From the NCBI GenBank assembly GCA_900317215.1, contig ONFW01000162.1, positions 1 through 15,060 on the forward strand: 15,060 nt of DNA. Reading direction: 5' to 3'. This stretch comes from an uncultured Eubacteriales bacterium. GTDB lineage: Bacteria; Bacillota; Clostridia; Oscillospirales; Acutalibacteraceae. Below are positions 1 to 6,660 of this stretch, one piece after another. The position numbers and the translations under genes are program-made. The notes beneath the pieces were generated by a model that worked only from the letters and a program-made list of their open reading frames with translations, did not search any database and was not told the DNA's origin. The first letter of the stretch is position 1; each line of letters begins with the position of its first letter.

Positions 1-545
1 AGGAGCTGTGCGCAGCGTATCAGAACTGCGCAGCCGCTGCGGTTGTCGAGAGCCGATACTGATATCCTGTCGTTGAGCAGTTCCTTGAAGCTGCTGCATA
101 AGACAGCACTGTTGCCGGGTAAAACAAGCTCTTTCACCTTTTCTGCGGCAAGTCCGGTATCTATCCATATTGTGTCTCGGGACAGCTCATCAGAATCCTT
201 TGAAATATGGGGAGGTACAGTACAAACTATTCCCAGTATCGTTTCCTTTCCGAGTATCCTTACGGCAGCACCGGGGAGAGTTCTCAGGTCAATACCGCCC
301 ACAGGCTCTGCCTTGATAAATCCGTTTTCATCAATGTATGTCACTACAAGTCCTATCCTGTCGATGTGTGCATCGAGCATGATGTGCTTTTTTTCGCTTC
401 CTCCCATGGAGGCAATGATATTCCCGTTGCTGTCTGCACTTACTTCGGCAAGACCCTCCATAAGCTTGCGTACGGTATCAAGAAGCTCTGTTTCTCTGCC
501 CGATATGCCGTTTTCAGTACACAGCCTTTTCAGTATTTCTTTCAT
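1..545 (-). CDS. M42-family metalloaminopeptidase, N-terminal half (runs off the left edge)
   Basis: The frame begins at an ATG at 545 and is open to the window edge (181 codons), so about half of a typical M42 protein of roughly 340-350 residues is visible. M42 enzymes (glutamyl/leucyl aminopeptidase, TET-like or 'endoglucanase M') are cytoplasmic di-metal aminopeptidases that trim short peptides. The first metal-site motif is seen as DAHIDRIGL (His60, Asp62), and the bridging-Asp region as ALDNRSGC (Asp167), where most relatives have DDR. An ISGRETE stretch near residue 14 matches the usual SGxE region. The remaining metal ligands and the catalytic Glu would lie outside the window. The start is one base after the stop of the upstream lipoprotein gene, so translation is probably coupled. 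I cannot choose between aminopeptidase specificities from this half. Confidence 0.85.
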   Translation of the reverse strand, partial: MKEILKRLCTENGISGRETELLDTVRKLMEGLAEVSADSNGNIIASMGGSEKKHIMLDAHIDRIGLVVTYIDENGFIKAEPVGGIDLRTLPGAAVRILGKETILGIVCTVPPHISKDSDELSRDTIWIDTGLAAEKVKELVLPGNSAVLCSSFKELLNDRISVSALDNRSGCAVLIRCAQL

Positions 546-546
546 A

Positions 547-1449
547 TTACGTCTCCTGTATTATCCTGAATTTGTCAGTATATAGCACCGTGTCGGAATG
601 AAGGGGATATTCCGTATCCTCATCCTTTGTTTTGTTTACCGATATGTCGCCCTCAACGCTGAAGTTCGGAGAGTTTGACAGCTTATATTTATAGGTTACA
701 AAGCCGTCGTAGGATCTGAAATCTACTCCTGTCTGTAGTTTTACAATGCCGTTCCTGTCGCTGAAAAGAAGTCCCGATGCGCTGCTCAGACTGTAATCCA
801 TATTATCGTCAATAAAGGCTCTGAGGAGAGCGGCTCTGTCAAGACCGCCCCAGTGCTGTTTTATATAAGCTGTTGCGCTGTCAGACGAGCCCGAGGGATC
901 GGTATAGGGAACTTCGAGACGGAGGGAAACAGTGAATATGTCGCTGTTCCTTGAAAGGGTCATGTTCGTCAGGAAAAGCCCGCTTTTTTCATACGAAGAC
1001 AGCTCCTCGAGCAGGTTTGCTGCTTCATCGGTATCTCGGGTGAGGACAAGCTCTGCTTTTGTATATAAAACGCCCTTATAATCGTGTTCAATTCCCTCGG
1101 TTATCTCTGCGTATGAGCTGTCTATTCCAAGAGAGGTCAGCAGCATATATAGCTCATCGCTGTTTCTGTATTGCTCCGGTTCAGCTTCCTGCGACGGCTC
1201 AGGGAGAGATTGGGGTTCTTCGCTGATTTCGGGCAGGCTGCTTTCAGGAAGGGAGATCTCGGACGGATCGCTCTCCGGCGAAGTGACTTCGGGTGAGCTG
1301 CTTTCCGTCGGTGCAGCAGGCTTGCTTGCCTGAGATTCGGCGGAGGAAGCACGGGATATATTGATGATCTGAGGAGCAGAGCCGCCTGTGCAGGCGGTAA
1401 ACGACAGCAGGACGGCAAGCAGGGCGGTGCATAAAGCTGTTCTTTTCAT
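547..1449 (-). CDS. secreted lipoprotein of unknown function with Ser/Pro/Glu-rich linker
   Basis: This is a 300-residue protein with a short basic N-terminus, a hydrophobic stretch and a lipobox-like LSFTAC with Cys20, so it should be lipidated and anchored on the outer face of the membrane. Residues about 30-95 form a low-complexity linker rich in Ser, Pro and Glu, as in wall-spanning spacers. The rest (about 95-300) looks like a mixed alpha/beta globular domain with no motif I recognise. The start is supported by an AAGGAG sequence just upstream of the ATG. It lies between murD (87-base gap) and the M42 peptidase (1-base gap), all on the same strand. The neighbours hint at cell-wall or peptide-related work, but that is inference only. 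Confidence 0.8.
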   Translation of the reverse strand: MKRTALCTALLAVLLSFTACTGGSAPQIINISRASSAESQASKPAAPTESSSPEVTSPESDPSEISLPESSLPEISEEPQSLPEPSQEAEPEQYRNSDELYMLLTSLGIDSSYAEITEGIEHDYKGVLYTKAELVLTRDTDEAANLLEELSSYEKSGLFLTNMTLSRNSDIFTVSLRLEVPYTDPSGSSDSATAYIKQHWGGLDRAALLRAFIDDNMDYSLSSASGLLFSDRNGIVKLQTGVDFRSYDGFVTYKYKLSNSPNFSVEGDISVNKTKDEDTEYPLHSDTVLYTDKFRIIQET

Positions 1450-1471
1450 GAAACGGTCTCCTTATCATGTC

Positions 1472-1512
1472 AGTATTGCCAAGGCATCTTAAAAGTGTGC
1501 GGTGTAATACCT
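1472..1512. repeat. possible degenerate relative of the palindromic element at 4181-4245
   Basis: The gap between murD and the lipoprotein gene contains CAGTATTGCC and, about 20 bases on, GTGCGGTGT followed by AATACC. CAGTATTGCC is identical to part of the right end of the 4181-4245 element, and GTGCGGTGT is the reverse complement of part of its left end. The arrangement is partial and may be coincidental or a remnant. Confidence 0.3.
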
Positions 1513-1536
1513 GAGAGCCTGCGGATAAGCCAAGTG

Positions 1537-2931
1537 TCATTTCATTTCATTGACGAGCCTTTTGAAGTGGAGTCCCTTTTCTCCGAAGTTTTTATACATG
1601 TCAAAGCTTGCGCTCGCAGGGGACATGGAAACGATATCGCCGTTTACAGCGTTTTCCCTTGCGGCGGCAACAGCCTCCTCCATATTATTTACTCTGATTA
1701 TCACCGGTGAGCCTTCTTTATATGCCGGAGCTGCTTTTGTGGCTGCTTCAATTTTATCTGCGGTTGCACCGAAGAGAATAAGTACCTTTACCTTCTCAGG
1801 CACGAGTCTGCCCATTTCGTCGTATGAGAGGTGCTTGTCGTAACCGCCTGCGATAAGTATGATCTTTCTGTCATAAAGTGACAGTGTTCCCTTTATTGTT
1901 CTTGTTGGGCTTGTTCCTATAGCGTCGTTATAGTATCTCACGCCGTCAAGCTCTCTGACAAGCTCGGCACGGTGCTCGACTCCGCCGAAGCTGCGGGCGA
2001 CGCCTTTGATCGTCTCAGGGGATACCATGCCCCATACTGCGGAGATCGCAGCAAGATAGTTCTCTATATTGTGCAGTCCGGGTATCTTGATTTCGGAGGC
2101 GTCCATGATATAAGTCTCTTTGCCGTAGTGATTCATAATGATCCTGCCGTCCGGACTCATATATGCTCCGTTTGCGGGCTTCTGTCTGCGTGAGAAGCAG
2201 AACGTCTGTCCTCGTGTGTATTCCTCAAAGGAGGCGGATATCTCATTGTCGAGATTGAGGACAGCTTTTCCGAAGGCGTTCTGATGAAGAACGATATTCT
2301 TTTTAGCGTCAATATACTCCTGCATATCCTTATGGATATCGAGATGATTAGGCGCAAGATTGGTTACTACTGCGATATCGGGGCTTTTTCTCATGGAGAT
2401 GAGCTGAAAGCTTGAGAGCTCTACGACCGCGATATCCTCGGGCAGAATGCTCTCGATATCCGGCAGAAGGGGGCGTCCGATATTTCCGCCGAGATGAACA
2501 TTAAAACCCTGAGCCTTGAGCATCTCGGAGATAATGGTCGTTGTGGTGGTCTTGCCGTCACTGCCCGTTACGGCGATCGTCTTGCAGGGACAGAGGTCAA
2601 AAAACACCTCCATTTCACTGGTCACTGCAGTTCCATGCTTTCTTGCCGCAGTCAGCTCGTCCATATAATACTTCATGCCCGGTGTGCGGAAAATGATGTC
2701 TGCTCCGAGGTCTGTGAGATAGTTCTCTCCGAGACGCAGCTCTGCGCCGTATTCCTTTGCCAGAGCACCGTTTTCTCCCAGGGTGGCTGCGTCTCTTTTA
2801 TCGCAGGCAAGAACCCTGGCTCCGTATTTTCCGAAGAGCCTTATGAGCGGAAGATTGCTGCCGCCTATGCCGCAGAGTGCGACCGTTTTTCCGTTGAGCC
2901 CTTCTAAGAATCTTCTTATATTGTTTTCCAT
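1537..2931 (-). CDS. murD: UDP-N-acetylmuramoyl-L-alanine:D-glutamate ligase (MurD)
   Basis: This cytoplasmic ATP-dependent ligase adds D-glutamate to UDP-MurNAc-L-Ala in peptidoglycan precursor synthesis. The 464-residue length fits MurD. An N-terminal Rossmann-like UDP-binding domain starts with CGIGGSN (20-26). The central Mur-ligase domain has the ATP loop GSDGKTTTT (123-131), ELSSFQL (171-177), NLAPNHLDIH (191-200) and a lysine near 210 matching the carbamylated Lys. The C-terminal domain carries NDAIGTSPTRT followed by LIAGGYDKH, as in clostridial MurD proteins. The ATG at 2931 follows a purine-rich AGAGG and a good promoter. No other mur or division genes are adjacent, so it is outside a classical dcw cluster here. 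The two downstream genes on the same strand may be cotranscribed. Confidence 0.95.
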   Translation of the reverse strand: MENNIRRFLEGLNGKTVALCGIGGSNLPLIRLFGKYGARVLACDKRDAATLGENGALAKEYGAELRLGENYLTDLGADIIFRTPGMKYYMDELTAARKHGTAVTSEMEVFFDLCPCKTIAVTGSDGKTTTTTIISEMLKAQGFNVHLGGNIGRPLLPDIESILPEDIAVVELSSFQLISMRKSPDIAVVTNLAPNHLDIHKDMQEYIDAKKNIVLHQNAFGKAVLNLDNEISASFEEYTRGQTFCFSRRQKPANGAYMSPDGRIIMNHYGKETYIMDASEIKIPGLHNIENYLAAISAVWGMVSPETIKGVARSFGGVEHRAELVRELDGVRYYNDAIGTSPTRTIKGTLSLYDRKIILIAGGYDKHLSYDEMGRLVPEKVKVLILFGATADKIEAATKAAPAYKEGSPVIIRVNNMEEAVAAARENAVNGDIVSMSPASASFDMYKNFGEKGLHFKRLVNEMK

Positions 2932-2970
2932 GAGTTACCAACCTCTTTATTCAGAATTACATACCCTTTT

Positions 2971-2999
2971 ATTATATTCCAAAGCGATCAATAATTCAA
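2971..2999 (-). promoter_or_regulatory. sigma-A-type promoter for murD
   Basis: Reading the minus strand, TTGAAT (2999-2994) and TATAAT (2976-2971) are separated by exactly 17 bases. The predicted transcript starts near 2964, about 33 bases before the murD ATG. A TTGACA slightly further upstream is 23 bases from the same -10 and is not the better -35. Confidence 0.75.
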
Positions 3000-3011
3000 T
3001 GTCAAAACTTG

Positions 3012-3049
3012 ATAAACTGCGGAAAACATAGAAAAATAAACTGCGGAAA
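3012..3049. repeat. two direct repeats of ATAAACTGCGGAAA upstream of murD
   Basis: The identical 14-base sequence occurs at 3012-3025 and 3036-3049, a 24-base period. Relative to the predicted murD start their centres are near -54 and -78, typical of activator sites. They also lie upstream of the promoter of the divergent membrane-protein gene. Confidence 0.55.
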
Positions 3050-3151
3050 TCTTACGAAAGGATCTGCTTTATGACATAAGATGATGTCGGATGAAATTAA
3101 TCTTTCATAAAAAAGAGTTGCAAAAAAACGATTTTTCATCACGAATTGATG

Positions 3152-3180
3152 TTGACATTTATTTTGAAAAACGATATATT
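3152..3180 (+). promoter_or_regulatory. near-consensus promoter for the Bax inhibitor-1 family gene
   Basis: TTGACA (3152-3157), a 17-base spacer and TATATT (3175-3180) precede the ATG at 3214. The promoter lies inside the longer open frame that begins at 3091, which argues that translation starts at 3214. Confidence 0.85.
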
Positions 3181-3213
3181 AATTACATAACAAATTGCAG
3201 AAAGGATGGTTTT

Positions 3214-4104
3214 ATGAACAACGGCAATTTCAACGGTTATGATCCCAACAGAAACGGTCAGAACGGTTATAATGATCCGTATCAGGCAAACGGTTACCAG
3301 CAGAACTACCAGCAGAGTTATCCTCAGCAGGGCTACCAGCAGAGTTATCCTCAGCAGGGCTATCAGCCTTATCAGGGAGATCTCGCTCAGCAGGGGGTTC
3401 CCTTTACAGGAACAAGAACAGGCACGATGAGCCTTTCCGATTACAGCAAAAAGATATTCTTATGGATGGGTGCAGGCCTTGCTGTTACCTTCTTTGTGGC
3501 TCTCGGGCTGATGCTCTGGCTTACCTCGGGCGATCCTCTCACGGTTTATGCAAGGTTCTCTTCATATCTCCCGCTTTTCTACGGCGGTATTGTAGTGGAA
3601 CTCGTCCTTGCTATTGTGCTCAATATTTTTGTCGCAAAAATGCCGTACGGAGTTAGTCTTGCGATGTTCTTTGTCTATTCTCTTGTCAGCGGTGTTACCT
3701 TTACGCCTATACTCGTTGTCTATGATGCAGGCTCAGCTATTTTCTGCTTTGCTGCTGCTGCCGTGCTCTTCATCGGCTTCGCTATCTACGGCACGGTGAC
3801 AAAGCGTGATCTGACAAAGCTCGGTCCGATCCTTATGATAGGTGTTTTGGTACTGCTTCTGTTCTCGGTGGTCGGGCTTATCTTCAATTTCGGCGGACTT
3901 TCGATCCTCATCGGCGTTATAGGTGTGGCAATATTTGTCGGTCTTACCGCTTATGATGTGCAGAAGATAAAGAAGAGCTATGAATCCCTTGCAGGTGACG
4001 ATGCTATGCTCAAGAAGCTGTCCGTAAATCTTGCGCTTCAGCTTTATCTTGACTTTATCAACATCTTCATCTACCTGCTCCGTCTTTTTGGCAAGCGCAA
4101 CTAA
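3214..4104 (+). CDS. Bax inhibitor-1 / TMBIM family seven-helix membrane protein with Tyr/Gln-rich N-terminal tail
   Basis: Start 3214 is chosen over an in-frame ATG at 3091: it has an AAAGGATGG ribosome site just upstream and the promoter lies between the two. That gives 296 residues. Residues 1-70 are a polar Asn/Gln/Tyr/Gly/Pro tail with YQQSYPQQG twice in tandem (32-49). Then come about seven hydrophobic segments (roughly 81-104, 119-140, 145-168, 173-193, 204-223, 228-247, 272-290). YDVQKIK (247-253) and LDFINIFIYLL (279-289) match the conserved Asp-containing motifs of the last helices; in Bacillus YetJ the equivalent Asp pair controls a pH-dependent Ca2+ leak. A calcium leak function is plausible by family, but the role in this organism is unknown. 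The gene is monocistronic. Confidence 0.9.
   Translation: MNNGNFNGYDPNRNGQNGYNDPYQANGYQQNYQQSYPQQGYQQSYPQQGYQPYQGDLAQQGVPFTGTRTGTMSLSDYSKKIFLWMGAGLAVTFFVALGLMLWLTSGDPLTVYARFSSYLPLFYGGIVVELVLAIVLNIFVAKMPYGVSLAMFFVYSLVSGVTFTPILVVYDAGSAIFCFAAAAVLFIGFAIYGTVTKRDLTKLGPILMIGVLVLLLFSVVGLIFNFGGLSILIGVIGVAIFVGLTAYDVQKIKKSYESLAGDDAMLKKLSVNLALQLYLDFINIFIYLLRLFGKRN
3307..3360 (+). repeat. perfect 27-bp tandem repeat, two copies, inside the BI-1 family gene
   Basis: Copies at 3307-3333 and 3334-3360 are identical and in frame, each encoding YQQSYPQQG. A third, partial copy follows (TATCAG). In-frame units allow tail length to vary by slippage without breaking the gene. Confidence 0.9.
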
Positions 4105-4139
4105 GCTCTGCCTTAACAGAAAGCTGAATAAAGATGCGG

Positions 4140-4171
4140 TGCGGCAGTCCGGTGGGACTGCCGCATTTTTT
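4140..4171 (+). terminator. rho-independent terminator of the BI-1 family gene
   Basis: An 11-bp perfect stem, TGCGGCAGTCC (4140-4150) with GGACTGCCGCA (4155-4165), closes a 4-base loop and is followed by six T residues. It begins 35 bases after the stop codon. Confidence 0.95.
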
Positions 4172-4180
4172 GAAGCAGGA

Positions 4181-4245
4181 TTAAGGCAACACCGCACAAA
4201 GACTTCCTGACGGCTTAGCGCCATATCTTTTGCAGTATTGCCTAA
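4181..4245. repeat. 65-bp palindromic intergenic element (MITE-like)
   Basis: The left end TTAAGGCAACACCGCACAAAG and the right end CTTTTGCAGTATTGCCTAA are imperfect inverted repeats flanking about 25 bases. It sits between two convergent genes and between their terminators. It has no coding capacity. I associate ends like these with dispersed Ruminococcus repeats from memory, which is not verified here. Confidence 0.6.
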
Positions 4246-4287
4246 AAAAACTCGCCCGGGTCTGTCACACACAGAACTGAGCGAGTT
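4244..4287 (-). terminator. terminator of the DRE-TIM metallolyase gene
   Basis: AACTCGC (4249-4255) pairs with GCGAGTT (4281-4287), with an inner TCTGT/ACAGA pairing. On the minus strand the stem is followed by five more T residues (4248-4244). There is also a T-rich run on the plus side, so it may work both ways. Confidence 0.75.
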
Positions 4288-4332
4288 ATTTTTTGTTTTC
4301 AGATGATAATTACTTCTCTAAGAGGTACTTCG

Positions 4333-5310
4333 TCAGCATTCCTTGTCGTAGAGAAAGTGGTAAAAAGCCTTGTAGTCCGTCCTGTGCTCCTTGGTGAACT
4401 GTATAGCGTCACGGGGATGCTGATTAAGCCGCCCTGTGAGCAGATAGGGGATATCATAGCCCCAGACAAGACCCTCCTCGCGCAGCTTTACGATGTGCTT
4501 CTCAATAAAGGTGAGCAGCGGAGAAATGTGGTACTTCGGGTTTTTGAGGAAGCCCAGTAGCAGCTCAGTGGGGCAGTTGCCTGCGCCTCTGCCGAGACTG
4601 CTTACGGTTGAATCAAGATAGCTGACGCCCATAGTAAGTGTCTCAATGGTATTTGCAAAGGCAAGCTGCTGGTTGTTATGTGCATGGATACCGATATGCT
4701 TGTTATACTTATCTGCGATATTGAGATATTTCTCAGCAAGTCTTCTCATCTGCTCGGGATAGAGAGAGCCGTAGCTGTCAACTATATAGATAGTATCCAC
4801 ACAGCTCCTTCCTATGAGCTCAAGAGCATCATCAAGATCTATATCGTTTGATTTCGACACAGCCATGATGTTTATTGTCGTCTCGTAGCCCTTCTTGTGA
4901 CAGTATTCGACCATTTCAAGGGCTGAGGGGATAGTGTTGATGTATGTCGCGACCCTGACCATATCGATCGGGCTGTTTGCTTTGTCGATGATATCATTGC
5001 GAAAATCGGTTCTGCCAACGTCAGCCATAACGGATATTTTCAGTCCGGTATCGTTGTCGCCTACGATAGCGCGGATATCATCGTCATTGCAGAATTTCCA
5101 CTTGCCGAACTTGCTCTCGTCAAACTGATCCTTCGACGCCTTGTATCCGAACTCCATATAATCAATACCCGATTTTATATTTGCATTATAAAGGTCTTTT
5201 ACAAATTCATCGGTAAAGAAAAAGTTGTTGACAAGTCCTCCGTCACGAACCGTACAGTCCACGACCCTTATATCGGGTCTGAAGGATACGAGCTCACCCT
5301 TTTTTAACAT
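4333..5310 (-). CDS. DRE-TIM metallolyase / HMGL-like aldolase, substrate unassigned
   Basis: This 325-residue single-domain TIM-barrel protein belongs to the superfamily that includes HMG-CoA lyase, 4-hydroxy-2-oxovalerate aldolase, isopropylmalate synthase and homocitrate synthase. DCTVRDGG (18-25) is the DRE-type strand-1 motif. HIGIHAHNN (205-213) supplies the HxH metal ligands, and GRGAGNCPTE (240-249) is the conserved loop that normally carries the last ligand region. It lacks the long C-terminal regulatory domain of LeuA, so it is not an ordinary isopropylmalate synthase. Length and motifs are closest to 4-hydroxy-2-oxovalerate-aldolase-like proteins. The start at 5310 follows GGGAGGAAAT. 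It is divergent from an aminotransferase-trpS pair and appears monocistronic. The reaction cannot be named from sequence alone. Confidence 0.8.
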   Translation of the reverse strand: MLKKGELVSFRPDIRVVDCTVRDGGLVNNFFFTDEFVKDLYNANIKSGIDYMEFGYKASKDQFDESKFGKWKFCNDDDIRAIVGDNDTGLKISVMADVGRTDFRNDIIDKANSPIDMVRVATYINTIPSALEMVEYCHKKGYETTINIMAVSKSNDIDLDDALELIGRSCVDTIYIVDSYGSLYPEQMRRLAEKYLNIADKYNKHIGIHAHNNQQLAFANTIETLTMGVSYLDSTVSSLGRGAGNCPTELLLGFLKNPKYHISPLLTFIEKHIVKLREEGLVWGYDIPYLLTGRLNQHPRDAIQFTKEHRTDYKAFYHFLYDKEC

Positions 5311-5344
5311 ATAATTTCCTCCCTAAGGTATTGTAACAAATGTC

Positions 5345-5373
5345 ATTATACACCCTTGAGAGGTATTTTACAA
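5345..5373 (-). promoter_or_regulatory. promoter for the DRE-TIM metallolyase gene
   Basis: On the minus strand TTGTAA (5373-5368) and TATAAT (5350-5345) are separated by 17 bases. The predicted start is near 5338, about 28 bases before the ATG. Confidence 0.75.
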
Positions 5374-5402
5374 TATTTTTTTACAAAACAGAGCCTTCAA
5401 GG

Positions 5403-5431
5403 TTGCATGAATCGTCGTGATATGCTAAAAT
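5403..5431 (+). promoter_or_regulatory. promoter for the aminotransferase-trpS operon
   Basis: TTGCAT (5403-5408), a 17-base spacer and TAAAAT (5426-5431) precede the ATG at 5470. The leader is only about 32 bases, too short for a T-box, and no T-box hallmark is seen. Confidence 0.7.
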
Positions 5432-5469
5432 ATTAAAGTAATTTTTTTTTAAAAAGGAAGTAAGCTATT

Positions 5470-6660
5470 ATGGAATATATTGTTTCAGACAGAGTAAGCA
5501 CCCTGAAGCCCTCGGCTATAAGGGAAATATTCAAGTATGCGGCAGATCCTACTGTCGTATCCCTCTCCGCAGGCAATCCTGCTCCCGAGGCTTTTCCGAC
5601 AGAGGCGATCGCGGATATTTCTGACAGGATACTCAGAGAGAATCCGATCGCTGCTCTTCAATACGGCTTTACTGAGGGCTATCCTCCTCTCAGAGAGGCT
5701 GTCGGAGATTTTATGAAGAACGAATATAATGTCGGCAGGGATTTCGATGATCTCATCATAACCTCGGGCGCTCAGCAGGTTATGGATCTTCTCACAAAGT
5801 CCATGGTCAATGAGGGTGATACAGTTATATGCGAGGCCCCCAGCTTTATCGGCTCACTTAATTCGTTCCGTTCATATAATGCCCGTCTTTGCGGTATTCC
5901 TCTCGAGAGCGACGGCATGAATCTTGAAGCTCTTGAAAATGCGCTCAGAAATGAAAAAAATGTCCGTTTCATTTATATGATCTCAAATTTTCAGAATCCC
6001 TCCGGAGTTACAACAAGTCTTGAAAAGAGAAGAGCAATTTATGAACTTGCAAAGAAATACGGCGTGCTCATTTTGGAGGATAATCCCTACGGCGAACTGA
6101 GGATAAGCGGAGAAAATGTTCCTCCTGTAAAGTCTTTTGATGAGGACGGAATAGTTGTTTATGCAGGCTCTTTCTCAAAGATACTTTCACCGGGAATGCG
6201 TCTCGGATATGTAATAGCGCCTAAGCCTGTCGTTCAGAAAATGGTGGTGTGCAAGCAGGGCGAGGACGTTCATACGAATGTGTGGGCACAGATGGTCGCT
6301 CATAAATTCATGACGGAGTATGATTTTAAGGGACATCTTGAAAAGCTCCGTGAGATATATAAAAAGAAGGCAAGCTTCTGTATGGAGCTTCTCGACAAAT
6401 ACCTCGTCCCCAACAAGATCAGCTATCAGAAAATAGAGGGCGGTCTGTTTATCTGGTGCAGGCTTCCCGACGGTGTGGATATGCCCGATTTCTGTAAGCA
6501 AGCTGTTCTCAGAAAGGTCTGTGTTGTCCCCGGAAACGCCTTTCTTACGGACGAGAGTGAGCAGTGCAGCTCGTTCAGGATAAACTTTTCCACGCCTACG
6601 GACGAGCAGCTTGAAAAGGGAATCAGAATACTTGGTGAGCTTGCAAAGGAGATATTGTAA
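5470..6660 (+). CDS. PLP-dependent class I/II aminotransferase (LysN/aromatic-type subgroup)
   Basis: This 396-residue fold-type I aminotransferase of the group containing 2-aminoadipate (LysN), aromatic and branched-chain transaminases swaps an amino group between an amino acid and a 2-oxo acid in the cytoplasm. Landmarks: SLSAGNPAPEAFP (31-43), ALQYGFTEGYPPLRE (62-76), NPSG with Asn176, EDNPYGEL with Asp204 and Tyr207 contacting PLP, and the Schiff-base lysine in SFSK (Lys237) before PGMRLGY. The C-terminal SSFRINFS carries the expected carboxylate-binding Arg. The start has AAGGAAG upstream. Its stop overlaps the trpS start by one base, so the two are probably translationally coupled. An aromatic amino-acid role is suggested by that pairing but not shown. 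Confidence 0.88.
   Translation: MEYIVSDRVSTLKPSAIREIFKYAADPTVVSLSAGNPAPEAFPTEAIADISDRILRENPIAALQYGFTEGYPPLREAVGDFMKNEYNVGRDFDDLIITSGAQQVMDLLTKSMVNEGDTVICEAPSFIGSLNSFRSYNARLCGIPLESDGMNLEALENALRNEKNVRFIYMISNFQNPSGVTTSLEKRRAIYELAKKYGVLILEDNPYGELRISGENVPPVKSFDEDGIVVYAGSFSKILSPGMRLGYVIAPKPVVQKMVVCKQGEDVHTNVWAQMVAHKFMTEYDFKGHLEKLREIYKKKASFCMELLDKYLVPNKISYQKIEGGLFIWCRLPDGVDMPDFCKQAVLRKVCVVPGNAFLTDESEQCSSFRINFSTPTDEQLEKGIRILGELAKEIL

Noticed and set aside
43..585. Plus-strand 180-codon open frame
   Set aside because: It is antisense to the M42 peptidase, which has clear family motifs. The Ser/Leu-rich translation is typical of a shadow frame.
2971..3010. TTGACA as the murD -35
   Set aside because: It is 23 bases from the TATAAT. 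TTGAAT at exactly 17 bases is the better match.
3091..3213. Longer start for the BI-1 family gene at 3091
   Set aside because: The near-consensus promoter at 3152-3180 lies downstream of it, there is no ribosome site, and the Lys/Phe-rich extension does not resemble the family. The ATG at 3214 has a good ribosome site.
3733..4272. Minus-strand 179-codon open frame across the BI-1 gene end
   Set aside because: It is antisense to conserved membrane-protein sequence and runs through the terminator and palindromic element.
4333..5310. Assignment as leuA to complete leuACD
   Set aside because: The protein is only 325 residues, lacks the C-terminal regulatory domain and sits in a separate transcription unit.
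5311..5469. T-box leader for the aminotransferase-trpS operon
   Set aside because: The predicted transcript leader is about 32 bases, with no specifier stem, T-box sequence or terminator.
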